Source: a virus
IMG/VR virus record: IMGVR_UViG_3300010885_025066
Span: 1-52,691 of that record
Strand: one strand, 5' to 3'
DNA length: 52,691 nt
Shown here: piece by piece, positions 38,237 through 46,929 of the stretch
How the letters are laid out: each line of letters begins with the position of its first letter
Position numbering within the stretch: the stretch's first letter is position 1
Made by a program: the position numbers and the translations under genes
The notes under the pieces: model-generated
Told to the model about the DNA's origin: nothing
Database searches by the model: none
Seen by the model: only the letters and a program-made list of their open reading frames with translations

Positions 38237-39261
38237 TGAAAAAAATATTAATTTTAGGTGGTGGTGGTTTTATTGGTGGTCATTTAGGTAAACGATTAAA
38301 ATCCGAAGGTAATTATGTAAGAATTGTTGACATAAAAAAACATGAATATTTTGAAAAAAACGAAATATGTGATGAATTTATTATTGGTGATTTAAGAAAT
38401 GAGGATGTTGTTTCTAAAATAATGTATGGATCTGAACAAATATCAAATGATGATAAAGATAATTCATTTGATGAAGTATATCAATTGGCAGCAGATATGG
38501 GTGGTGCTGGTTATATTTTTACAGGTGAAAATGATGCAAATGTTATGCACAACTCGGCAATGATTAATTTAAATGTTAGTTATTATGCATCAAAATTTAA
38601 TGTAAAAAAACTTTTTTATAGTTCATCCGCATGTATGTATCCTGAACATAATCAATTAGATCCAAATAATCCAAATTGTGAAGAAAGTTCAGCATACCCT
38701 GCAAATCCTGATTCAGAGTATGGATGGGAGAAGTTATTTAGTGAAAGACTTTTCATGGCATTTAATCGTAATTACGGATTAAATATTAGGATCGCTCGTT
38801 TTCATAATATATTTGGTCCACAAGGAACATGGAAAGGTGGAAAAGAAAAAGCCCCAGCTGCAATGTGTCGTAAAGCAGCAGAATTAAGTGAAAATAATGA
38901 ACTTGAGGTATGGGGAGATGGTAAACAAACACGTTCTTTTTTATATATTGATGAATGTATTGAGGCAGTATTAAGATTAATGGAGAGTGAATTTAAAGAA
39001 CCTGTTAATATTGGTTCTGAAGAAATGGTGACAATTAATCAACTTGCACAAATAGCAATTAATTCATCAAAAAAAGATATTAAAATTAAAAATATTGATG
39101 GTGATGAATTTAAAGAAAAATACGGTTTTAAATGTCCAGTTGGTGTAAGAGGTAGAAATTCGGATAATACTCTTTTTAAAGAAAAAATAGGATGGGTACC
39201 TACACAACCATTAAAAATTGGAATTGAAAAAACCTACAATTGGATAAAAGAACAAATATGA
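38236..39261 (+). CDS. GDP-mannose 3,5-epimerase-like SDR enzyme
   Basis: 341 residues. Rossmann start ILGGGGFIGGHLG (about 6-18), QLAADMGGAGYIFT, SSSACMYPE (Cys133), Tyr162-x-x-x-Lys166 in SEYGWEKLFSE, RFHNIFGPQGTWKGGKEKAP, WGDGKQTRSFLYIDECIEAV, VNIGSEEMVTINQLA, VRGRNSDN. The catalytic Cys, Tyr/Lys and the WKGG-KEKAPAA segment are hallmarks of plant-type GDP-mannose 3,5-epimerase, which makes GDP-L-galactose/GDP-L-gulose from GDP-mannose. It should supply an unusual sugar donor to the neighbouring transferases. The assignment to this subfamily, rather than a generic epimerase, rests on these shared blocks. Confidence 0.88.
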   Translation: MKKILILGGGGFIGGHLGKRLKSEGNYVRIVDIKKHEYFEKNEICDEFIIGDLRNEDVVSKIMYGSEQISNDDKDNSFDEVYQLAADMGGAGYIFTGENDANVMHNSAMINLNVSYYASKFNVKKLFYSSSACMYPEHNQLDPNNPNCEESSAYPANPDSEYGWEKLFSERLFMAFNRNYGLNIRIARFHNIFGPQGTWKGGKEKAPAAMCRKAAELSENNELEVWGDGKQTRSFLYIDECIEAVLRLMESEFKEPVNIGSEEMVTINQLAQIAINSSKKDIKIKNIDGDEFKEKYGFKCPVGVRGRNSDNTLFKEKIGWVPTQPLKIGIEKTYNWIKEQI

Positions 39262-39911
39262 AATATTTAAGTTTTAGTTTATGGGGTGATAAACCCATTT
39301 ATAATATTGGTGCAATTAAAAATGCTGAATTATGGAAAAATATTTATCCAGATTGGGAAATGATTGTTTATTATGACAATAGTGTACCATTAAAAACCAT
39401 TGAAGAATTAAAAAAAAATAATGTTACTCTTATAAATGTGACTGATTTTGAATATGGTTGTTTTTGGAGATTTTTTGCATCCGATATCTCTAATTGTGAA
39501 TATGTTATTTTTAGGGATACAGACTCTAGAATTAGTATGAGAGAAAAATATGCTGTAGATGAATGGATTAAAAGTGGTAAATCATTACATGTTATGAGAG
39601 ACCACCCTGCACATGGTATACCATATGGTAATAATAAATTAGGTATCTTAGCTGGTATGTGGGGTATTAAAGGTAATGTAATCCCAATAACTGAAATGGT
39701 AAAGAAATTTGTAATTAATAAACAAAATGTTTATGGTATTGATCAAACATTTTTAAAATTAATATATAGTATTTTTGAAAATGATAAGACAACACATGAT
39801 GAATTTTTTGAGAAAAAACCATTTCCATTTCCAAGAAATTCATTTAGATTTGTTGGAGAAAGAATAAACATTGACGAAAAACCAACAAGCGAAGATTGGA
39901 AATTTTTATAA
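39258..39911 (+). CDS. Glycosyltransferase-like protein (DTD motif)
   Basis: 217 residues from ATG 39258-39260 (ATGA overlap with the epimerase). Starts MKYLSFSLWGDKPIYNIGAI; WEMIVYYDN; then YVIFRDTDSRISMREKYAVD holds a D-x-D motif (about 91-93) for a metal and nucleotide sugar; HVMRDHPAHGIPYGNNKLGI and GIDQTFL follow. GT-A fold likely. The next gene overlaps by 1 nt (TAATG). Sugar and acceptor unknown. Confidence 0.75.
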   Translation: MKYLSFSLWGDKPIYNIGAIKNAELWKNIYPDWEMIVYYDNSVPLKTIEELKKNNVTLINVTDFEYGCFWRFFASDISNCEYVIFRDTDSRISMREKYAVDEWIKSGKSLHVMRDHPAHGIPYGNNKLGILAGMWGIKGNVIPITEMVKKFVINKQNVYGIDQTFLKLIYSIFENDKTTHDEFFEKKPFPFPRNSFRFVGERINIDEKPTSEDWKFL

Positions 39912-40594
39912 TGGAAGAAATATACATACATCATCATTTAGGGTTAGGGGATCATATAATTTGTAATGGTCTAATAAGATCCTTATCAAAAAAAATTAAT
40001 ATAAATTTATTTGTTAAAAAAATAAATTCTTTAAATGTTTCATACATGTTCAGAGATTTATTTAATGTTAATATCATTATTATTGAAAATGATAATGATG
40101 TTTATTTAAAATATAATAATAAAAAAATATTAAGAATAGGGTTTGAAAATTTAACAAGACTAATGGAAACATATTCAATAGGATGGGATGAATGTTTCTA
40201 TAAACAACTAGAAATACCATTTAATTTAAGATGGGATGAATTTTATTTTTTATCTGATGAAGAAAGAGAAAATAAATTATATGAGAAATTAAATAATGAA
40301 AATCATAAATTTTGTTTAATTCATTCAACTGGAAGTGATGGTGTTAATAGGGTTGATTATGACATTGTTGATAAAGATTTACATATTATTGAAATAAAAA
40401 AAGAGTATACAAATAATATTTTTGATTATTGTAAATTAATTAAATTAGCAACTGAAATACATTGTATAGATTCCTCATTTTTACATTTAGTTGATTCTTT
40501 AGAGACATTTGGTAAATTATTTTATCATAATTTAAAATACACTCGTAATCAAAATGAAACACATAAACAAATTAAAAATTGGATTTTAGTATAA
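39911..40594 (+). CDS. Putative GT-B glycosyltransferase (family-9-like)
   Basis: 227 residues from ATG 39911-39913 (1-nt overlap). N-terminus EEIYIHHHLGLGDHIICNGL contains the G-L-G-D-H-I segment seen in heptosyltransferase-like and related sugar-binding proteins. The C-terminal part FDYCKLIKLATEIHCIDSSF matches the A-x-x-I-H-C-x-D-S-S-F donor-site pattern. Shorter than full family-9 enzymes. The stop overlaps the next start (TAATG). Confidence 0.65.
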   Translation: MEEIYIHHHLGLGDHIICNGLIRSLSKKININLFVKKINSLNVSYMFRDLFNVNIIIIENDNDVYLKYNNKKILRIGFENLTRLMETYSIGWDECFYKQLEIPFNLRWDEFYFLSDEERENKLYEKLNNENHKFCLIHSTGSDGVNRVDYDIVDKDLHIIEIKKEYTNNIFDYCKLIKLATEIHCIDSSFLHLVDSLETFGKLFYHNLKYTRNQNETHKQIKNWILV

Positions 40595-41964
40595 TGGTTA
40601 AATTAATTATATTTGATTTAGATGGCGTATTAGTTGATGCTAAAAAAATACATTATGAAACTTTAAATCAATCTTTATCTGAAATTGATAATAAATATTT
40701 CATAACATGGGATGAACATTTAAACATTTATGATGGTTTAAAAACTAATCAAAAATTAGATTTGTTAACAATAAATAAAAATTTACCTAATAGTTTACAT
40801 AAACAAATATGGGATAAAAAACAAATGTTAACGATGCAGTCATTAACAACCTTACCACTTAATAATGAGTTAATTTTTACAATTAAAAAGTTATCAAATG
40901 ATGGTTATAAAATTGCATGTGCATCAAACTCAATAAGAAAATCAGTAATCACTATGTTAAGTAAAATTGGTGTTATTGAGTATTTTGATCTAATTATGTC
41001 AAATGAGGATGTTACTAATAGTAAACCACATCCTGAAATTTATTGGAAAACAATGTCTATACTTAATGTTTTACCAGAAGAAACATTAATAATTGAAGAT
41101 TCACCTAATGGTTTATTATCTGCTTACCGTTCAAGCGCAAATGTATTTAGAGTTAATAATTCAAATGATGTTACATATGATAAGATAGTAAAAAAACTAA
41201 ATGAGTTTATCTCACCATTACAAACACCAAAATGGGATGAAAAAGAATTAAACATATTAATACCAATGGCAGGTGCTGGTAGTAGATTTACTAAAGCAGG
41301 TTATACATTTCCAAAACCTTTAATTGAAGTTAGTGGTAAACCAATGATTCAAGTCGTCATTGACAATATCAATATAAATGCAAATTATATTTATGTTGTT
41401 CAAAAAGAACATAGATTAAAATACAATTTAGATACGTTATTAAATTTAATAACACCAAATTGTAAAATAGTTGAAGTAAATAGTTTAACAGAAGGTGCTG
41501 CCTGTACTACTTTATTGGGTATTGAGTATATTGATAATGATAAACCATTACTTATTGCTAATTCAGACCAATATATTGAATGGGATTCTAATGAATTTAT
41601 GTATCAAATAACTTCATCCGAAATTGATGGTAGTATATTAACATTTAAATCAAGTCACCCAAAATGGTCTTTTGTTAAAAAAGATGAAAATGGGTTTGTA
41701 AATGAAGTTCAAGAAAAAAATCCAATTTCCGAAGATGCTACTGTTGGAATATATTATTGGAAAAAAGGTTGTGACTATGTTAAATATGCGAAAAAAATGA
41801 TAGAAAAAAACATTAGAACTAATAATGAGTTTTATGTTTGTCCGGTTTATAATGAAGCAATATTAGACAATAAAAAAATTAAAACATATAATGTAAAAGA
41901 AATGTGGGGTATTGGTACACCAGAAGATTTACATTTCTTTTTAGAAAAAAAATATAAAAAATGA
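40594..41964 (+). CDS. Fused HAD phosphatase (N) and sugar-phosphate nucleotidyltransferase (C)
   Basis: 456 residues. Residues 1-205 are a beta-phosphoglucomutase-like HAD domain: IIFDLDGVLVDA (two Asp), IACASNSIRKS, KPHPEIYWK and IIEDSPNGLLSA. Residues 215-456 are a nucleotidyltransferase: NILIPMAGAGSRFTKAGYTF, PKPLIEVSGKPM, EGAACTTLLG, ANSDQYIEW and GIGTPEDLHFF. All key motifs of both domains look intact. The next gene has the same two domain types in reverse order. It may dephosphorylate or isomerise a sugar phosphate and activate it with NTP; the sugar is unknown. Confidence 0.87.
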   Translation: MVKLIIFDLDGVLVDAKKIHYETLNQSLSEIDNKYFITWDEHLNIYDGLKTNQKLDLLTINKNLPNSLHKQIWDKKQMLTMQSLTTLPLNNELIFTIKKLSNDGYKIACASNSIRKSVITMLSKIGVIEYFDLIMSNEDVTNSKPHPEIYWKTMSILNVLPEETLIIEDSPNGLLSAYRSSANVFRVNNSNDVTYDKIVKKLNEFISPLQTPKWDEKELNILIPMAGAGSRFTKAGYTFPKPLIEVSGKPMIQVVIDNININANYIYVVQKEHRLKYNLDTLLNLITPNCKIVEVNSLTEGAACTTLLGIEYIDNDKPLLIANSDQYIEWDSNEFMYQITSSEIDGSILTFKSSHPKWSFVKKDENGFVNEVQEKNPISEDATVGIYYWKKGCDYVKYAKKMIEKNIRTNNEFYVCPVYNEAILDNKKIKTYNVKEMWGIGTPEDLHFFLEKKYKK

Positions 41965-43067
41965 ATATAATTATACCCATGGCAGGATTAGGTAGTAGAT
42001 TTAAATCAGAAGGGTTTATTTTACCTAAACCATTAATAGAAGTTGGCGGAAAAACATTAATTGAACATTCAATAGAATCGTTAAATATTCCTGGACAATA
42101 TATTTTTATAACCAGAAAATACGATGATGTTAATCATAATTTATTATTATCTAAAAAATTAAAAGAAGTAATACCAGAGTCTGTAGAAATATTAATAGAA
42201 TCACCAACTAAAGGTTCAGTTGAAACATGTTTATATGCGAAAGATTTTATTAATAATGACGAACCATTAATTATTACTAATTGTGATCAAAGATTAGAAT
42301 GGAATAGTGAAGATTTTTTAGATTTTATAAATAATAATAATAATAGTGATGGAATCGTTGTAACATATGACTCCGACAATCCTAAAAATAGTTTTGTAAA
42401 GTTAAATGATAATGGTGATGTTATTACAATCACAGAAAAAAATCCAATATCAAGAAATTCATTAATTGGATTACACTATTGGAAAAATGGTAAATTATTT
42501 ATTGATTCGTCAGAAAAATTAATGGGTGAATTTGAAAAAAATGGTAGACCTGAATGTTATATTTCTGAAACATATAATTTTTTAATAGAAAATAATATGA
42601 AAATTAAATCATATGAAATACCTGTTAATGAATATATTTCATTAGGTACACCATACGATTTAAGTGTTTATCAAGCAAAAATAAAAGAGTTTTATACAGA
42701 TAAACCAAAAACAATATTTTGTGATATTGATGGTACAATACTTCGTCATGTTCATAAATTTTCAGATGTTTGTACAACTGATCCAGTTTTATTAAATGGT
42801 GTATTAAAAAAATTTAATGAGTGGGATTCGCAAGGACATAAAATAATTTTATGTACTGCCAGAAAAGAATCTGCCAGAGAAATAACTGAAAAACATTTAA
42901 AATCATTAGGTATTTGTTGGGATTATTTGATAATGGGGGTTTCTAGTGGTGTAAGAGTTTTAATAAATGATAAATTAAATAAAACAGACAGTAATAGAAG
43001 TGTTTCTGTAAACGTTATAACAAATGAAGGATTTGAAAAAATAGATTGGAAAAAATATAATTTATAA
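41961..43067 (+). CDS. Fused sugar-phosphate nucleotidyltransferase (N) and HAD phosphatase (C)
   Basis: 368 residues, ATGA overlap with the previous gene. Residues 1-235: MNIIIPMAGLGSRFKSEGFI, PKPLIEVGGKTLIEH, KGSVETCLYA, TNCDQRLEW, SLGTPYDLSVY, a nucleotidyltransferase related to the one in the previous gene. Residues about 245-345: TIFCDIDGTILRH, ILCTARKES, GVRVLINDK, a small HAD phosphatase of a different type from that of the previous gene. Probably makes or modifies a nucleotide-activated sugar or polyol phosphate. Pathway uncertain. Confidence 0.87.
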   Translation: MNIIIPMAGLGSRFKSEGFILPKPLIEVGGKTLIEHSIESLNIPGQYIFITRKYDDVNHNLLLSKKLKEVIPESVEILIESPTKGSVETCLYAKDFINNDEPLIITNCDQRLEWNSEDFLDFINNNNNSDGIVVTYDSDNPKNSFVKLNDNGDVITITEKNPISRNSLIGLHYWKNGKLFIDSSEKLMGEFEKNGRPECYISETYNFLIENNMKIKSYEIPVNEYISLGTPYDLSVYQAKIKEFYTDKPKTIFCDIDGTILRHVHKFSDVCTTDPVLLNGVLKKFNEWDSQGHKIILCTARKESAREITEKHLKSLGICWDYLIMGVSSGVRVLINDKLNKTDSNRSVSVNVITNEGFEKIDWKKYNL

Positions 43068-43068
43068 A

Positions 43069-43395
43069 ATGAAAATAGAAAGAATTGAAAATATGATTGG
43101 TGGTTGGTTTATTGGTGGATTTGAACCAACAGTACATAAAACAAATGATTTTGAAGTATCTTATAAAATACATAAAAAAAATGAACAATGGGATCATCAT
43201 TATCACCATACTGTTACTGAAATTAATTTATTAATAAGAGGTAAAATGATATTACAAAATAAAGAATTAAATTCTGGAGATATTTTTACATTAGAACCTT
43301 TTGAAATTGCGGATCCTGAATTTTTAGAAGATTGTGAAATAATTTGTGTTAAAACAAAGTCAATAAATGATAAAATAAAAATAAAAAAAATATGA
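43069..43395 (+). CDS. Cupin-fold protein
   Basis: 108 residues. WDHHYHHTVTEINLLIRGKM gives the first cupin motif (His cluster and Glu), and NSGDIFTLEPFEIADPEF the second. The central His-x-His-His with a downstream Glu and His-poor second motif fits a single-domain metal-binding cupin, perhaps an isomerase or epimerase of sugars. Situated 1 nt after the previous stop and coupled by ATGA to the FkbM gene. Confidence 0.78.
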   Translation: MKIERIENMIGGWFIGGFEPTVHKTNDFEVSYKIHKKNEQWDHHYHHTVTEINLLIRGKMILQNKELNSGDIFTLEPFEIADPEFLEDCEIICVKTKSINDKIKIKKI

Positions 43396-44117
43396 ATATA
43401 GAAATTAAAAAAAGAATTATTAATGGTGGTATTGTAAGTGAAAGATTAAAATTTATTGTTGATAAATATGACTTAACAAATGTAAGTGAAATTTTAGATA
43501 TAGGTTCTTGGCATCTTGAACAATCAATAGAATTAAATACGTTATTCCCAAATGCAAATATAACTGCATTTGAACCGGTTCCAAACTCATATAATTTATG
43601 TATAAATAAACGTAATTCCTTAGAAACAAATAAAAAAGAAAAAATAAATGTCTTTAATTTAGCAATTTCAGATAAAATTGGGGATGTCCCCTTTTATCCT
43701 GTCGATCCTTCAACAAGTAGTCATCCAAATGTGGGAGCATCCTCTTTATTAAAATTTAAAGAAGGTCTTAATGGTTCTTTTTTTAATCAAACATGGAATC
43801 AAAAAGAAATAATAGTTAAATCATTAACTTTAGATAAATGGTGTGAAGAAAATAATAAAAAACATATTGATATAGTTTGGATAGATGTACAAGGTGCAGA
43901 ATTAAATGTTTATAAAGGTGCTGACAATATACTTAACAATACTAAAGTTATCTTTACAGAAGTCGGTTTAAAACCATATTATGAAGGTCACTCAATGAGA
44001 AGTGATATAAACGAATTTTTATTAAGTAAAGGTTTTATAGAAGTTGAAGAATCATTTGAATTAAATGGTTTTGATTATGAAGCCAATACAATTTTCATCA
44101 ATAAAAATTTATTCTAA
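43392..44117 (+). CDS. FkbM-family methyltransferase
   Basis: 241 residues. EILDIGSWHLEQSIELNTLF (SAM-binding motif I), ITAFEPVPNSYNLC (F-E-P motif), NLAISDKIGDVPFY and IDIVWIDVQGAELNVYKGAD (D-V-Q/E-G-x-E motif) are typical of FkbM O-methyltransferases, which methylate sugars in glycans and antibiotics. Likely caps or decorates a glycan from this cluster. TAATG overlap with the next gene. Confidence 0.88.
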   Translation: MNIEIKKRIINGGIVSERLKFIVDKYDLTNVSEILDIGSWHLEQSIELNTLFPNANITAFEPVPNSYNLCINKRNSLETNKKEKINVFNLAISDKIGDVPFYPVDPSTSSHPNVGASSLLKFKEGLNGSFFNQTWNQKEIIVKSLTLDKWCEENNKKHIDIVWIDVQGAELNVYKGADNILNNTKVIFTEVGLKPYYEGHSMRSDINEFLLSKGFIEVEESFELNGFDYEANTIFINKNLF

Positions 44118-44551
44118 TGAAAATAATATCACATAGAGGAAACATATATGGTAGAAACCATAATATGGAAAATAATCCAATTTATATTGAGGATGCGATT
44201 AATTTAGGTTATGATGTTGAATGTGACTTACGATATAATAATAACATGTTTTATTTAGGTCACGATGAACCACAATATCCTATTGAATTATCATGGTTAT
44301 TATCATATAAAAATAATTTATGGATTCATTGTAAAGATATTGAATCAATCGAAATGTTATCTAATAGTGATTTAAATTATTTTTGGCATGATGTTGATTT
44401 ATTAACAATAACAAGTAAAAACATTAAATGGTGTTTACCTAATATTTTTATAAAAGATGCAATTACTGTGACATATGATTACATAAAAACACCAGATTAT
44501 ATTTTAGGGGTTTGTACTGATAATCCATTAAAGTTTAAAAATGAAAAATAA
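44117..44551 (+). CDS. Glycerophosphodiester phosphodiesterase-like protein
   Basis: 144 residues. IISHRGNIYGRNHNMENNPI holds the S-H-R-G ... E-N start of the GDPD fold; DVECDLRYNNNMFYLGHDEP gives the second metal/acid-base block (E-x-D ... G-H-D). The family TIM barrel normally needs about 230 residues, so this version is reduced. It may hydrolyse or transfer glycerophosphate groups on a glycan. Overlaps the next gene by 11 nt. Confidence 0.78.
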   Translation: MKIISHRGNIYGRNHNMENNPIYIEDAINLGYDVECDLRYNNNMFYLGHDEPQYPIELSWLLSYKNNLWIHCKDIESIEMLSNSDLNYFWHDVDLLTITSKNIKWCLPNIFIKDAITVTYDYIKTPDYILGVCTDNPLKFKNEK

Positions 44552-45326
44552 AAGAAGTATAATATATAGAGGTAGTGTTAGTTTTCCAAAACATCCTAAT
44601 AATTTTTTAAAAAAATCAATAGAGGGTGTAAGAAAATGGTTTGATGGTGAAATAATTATATCAACATGGAAAGATCAAAAAAAACATATAATGGGAATAA
44701 ATGACATAGATAAAGTCATATTAAGTGATGATCCAGGTTCAGGACCAATTCAACAAATATATAGACAAGTGGTTTCATATACTAAAGGTATCGAAGCATG
44801 TAATGGAGATGAAATTTTGGTTACGAGAACTGATATTTCACATGATTTGGATATTTTTAATTTTCTATACCAAAATAAGAATAAAAATGAGAATTTAAAT
44901 GTTTTTGAAAAAAAAATTGTGATAGGTAACATGATGACAATTTCTCCTTATTCAAATGAAAAAGTTAAAGATTTTAGAGTTTCTGATTGGTTTCAATGTG
45001 GAAATAAAAATGATATATTTAAATGGGGGGATATTATGGGTGTTTTATCTTTAGAAGATTTAAATGGGTTGGAGTGTACTGAACAAATATGGTCTCTTTG
45101 TGTATTAAAGAAAGTTTTTGGAAAAGAAATTAATTTAAAAAATATTGAAAATATTAAACCTTATTCTTGGGATTATATTATTAATAATTTTGATGTTTAT
45201 AATACAAAAACAACATTAAAATCAATTAATATGAATTGGGATTTTCAACCTGAATTTATTGATTGTTATATAAGTGAAGATCAGTATAAATTAAAATATA
45301 ATAATATTAAAAAAAATGAAAATTAA
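44541..45326 (+). CDS. WavE-like glycosyltransferase
   Basis: 261 residues. Starts MKNKRSIIYRGSVSFPKHPN. GEIIISTWKDQKKHIMG, DKVILSDDPGSGPIQQIYRQ and VSYTKGIEACNGDEILVTRT match the WavE/LPS-synthesis family, in which the R-T-D motif (TRTDI) sits at the nucleotide-sugar site. FRVSDWFQCGNKNDI follows. Probably GT-A. Start overlaps the GDPD-like gene. Confidence 0.78.
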   Translation: MKNKRSIIYRGSVSFPKHPNNFLKKSIEGVRKWFDGEIIISTWKDQKKHIMGINDIDKVILSDDPGSGPIQQIYRQVVSYTKGIEACNGDEILVTRTDISHDLDIFNFLYQNKNKNENLNVFEKKIVIGNMMTISPYSNEKVKDFRVSDWFQCGNKNDIFKWGDIMGVLSLEDLNGLECTEQIWSLCVLKKVFGKEINLKNIENIKPYSWDYIINNFDVYNTKTTLKSINMNWDFQPEFIDCYISEDQYKLKYNNIKKNEN

Positions 45327-46347
45327 AGTACTTTTTATTCATGCAAATAATTCAATTCCATTATTTCAAAATGCAAATAAAAATGCAGATGAATCTAATG
45401 ATTATTTAACAGATTCTTTATTTTTGGAAATGAAAAATAGAGATGAATTTGAAGTATTCGAATGTCCTCCGATGTTACATATGTATAAAAATTCTGTGAC
45501 AGATATAAAAAACATAACTGGTTTAGGTTTTACAATACGAAAAAAAATAAATGGTGTGGGTAATTGTTTAACAATGCACGATACTATTCAAAAAATAGAA
45601 AATAAGTTTTTTGATTTAATTTTCACAGATTCTAGAACAATGAATAAATGGTGGTTTGAAAGAGGACTATCACCTAATTTTAATAATTCTATGATATTAA
45701 AAAATAAAATTTTATCAATTTACCCTAAAGAAAAAATAATTTTTTTAGATGGTGAAGATCAACCAAATTCAATATTGTCTGATTTCTATGGTAAATCTCT
45801 TTATTTTAAAAGAGAACTAATAAATGATGATGAAAATTTGTTACCAATAGGATATTCTTTTCCTAAAAAAAGTTTTAAACAATTAAATAATATAGATGAA
45901 AAAATAAAACCTTTATCAACTATAATACCCGGATTAAGACAAACATATATTTTTAATGATGAAAATCAATATTATGAAGATTATAGAAAATCTTTTTTTG
46001 GGTTAACTTGGCGAAAGTTAGGGTGGGATTGTTTTAGACATCATGAAATAATTTTTTCATCTTGTTTACCATTATTTCCTGATATTAATGATTGTCCAAA
46101 AAATACACTAACTAAATTTCCAAAAAATATTTGTAAAGAGATTTTAAAATTAGATTGTTTAAAAAATATTAATTACAATAAAGTTTGGTTAGCACATGAT
46201 TTATATTATTTTAAAGATATTTCAATTAATATTGACAAAATAAATATTAATGATTATAATGAATTATTAGAAAAAATGTTAATGTTTTCATTTGAAAACA
46301 ATACATCTGAAAAAATGTTAGATTATATTTTAAATCACACAAAATAA
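45316..46347 (+). CDS. Putative glycosyltransferase, 343 aa
   Basis: Starts MKIKVLFIHANNSIPLFQNA. FFDLIFTDSRTMNKWWFERG and EKIIFLDGEDQPNSILSDFY suggest an N-terminal Rossmann domain. YYEDYRKSFFGLTWRKLGWD, then HHEIIFSSCLPLFPDINDCP resemble the C-terminal domain of exostosin/GT-B transferases (S-x-x-G ... E-I-x-x-x-x-x-P-x-x). The order supports a GT-B enzyme, but the family is not certain. TAATG overlap with the next gene. Confidence 0.65.
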   Translation: MKIKVLFIHANNSIPLFQNANKNADESNDYLTDSLFLEMKNRDEFEVFECPPMLHMYKNSVTDIKNITGLGFTIRKKINGVGNCLTMHDTIQKIENKFFDLIFTDSRTMNKWWFERGLSPNFNNSMILKNKILSIYPKEKIIFLDGEDQPNSILSDFYGKSLYFKRELINDDENLLPIGYSFPKKSFKQLNNIDEKIKPLSTIIPGLRQTYIFNDENQYYEDYRKSFFGLTWRKLGWDCFRHHEIIFSSCLPLFPDINDCPKNTLTKFPKNICKEILKLDCLKNINYNKVWLAHDLYYFKDISINIDKININDYNELLEKMLMFSFENNTSEKMLDYILNHTK

Positions 46348-46928
46348 TGAAAAAAATAAATTTAAAAAATATTTTACCAAAAATAAAAAACGGTACGTTT
46401 ATTCAAATAGGTTCAAATGATGGTGTATCAAATGATGAATTTGGATTAAAAGAATTATTGTTAAATGAAGAACATATTGGAATATTAATTGAACCTATAC
46501 CTGAATTTTTTTTTAAATTAAAAGAAAATTATAGTAATACTAAATCATCAATTTTTTTTGAAAATATTGCAATAACAGAAAAAAAAGAAAAAAAATTTAT
46601 TTCTTTATGTGGTCAAGATACATCATTTGTTAGAGAATTAAATGCACCTAAAATTGAGGTTGATTGTGATACAATACAAAATATTTTTTTAAAATATAAT
46701 TTAAAAAAAATAAATGGTATTTTTATTGATGTTGAGGGATATGAATTTAACATATTAAATTCATTATTTTCAAATGAACACCCTGAAATTGATTTTATAA
46801 GATATGAATTTTGGTGGGAAAATGATAAAGAAAAACTAGATAAACTTTTAATATCTAATGGTTATGAAGTTTTTCAAGATGAAGATAGTTATGCAGATAA
46901 AATTGCAATTTTAAAAAAAACAAATTAA
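46347..46928 (+). CDS. FkbM-family methyltransferase, short
   Basis: 193 residues. GTFIQIGSNDGVSNDEFGLK (motif I), HIGILIEPIPEFFFKLKENY (E-P motif), NIAITEKKEKKF and INGIFIDVEGYEFNILNSLF (D-V-E-G). Second FkbM-type enzyme of the cluster, diverged from the one at 43392, so two different methylation sites are likely. Confidence 0.85.
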   Translation: MKKINLKNILPKIKNGTFIQIGSNDGVSNDEFGLKELLLNEEHIGILIEPIPEFFFKLKENYSNTKSSIFFENIAITEKKEKKFISLCGQDTSFVRELNAPKIEVDCDTIQNIFLKYNLKKINGIFIDVEGYEFNILNSLFSNEHPEIDFIRYEFWWENDKEKLDKLLISNGYEVFQDEDSYADKIAILKKTN

Positions 46929-46929
46929 T

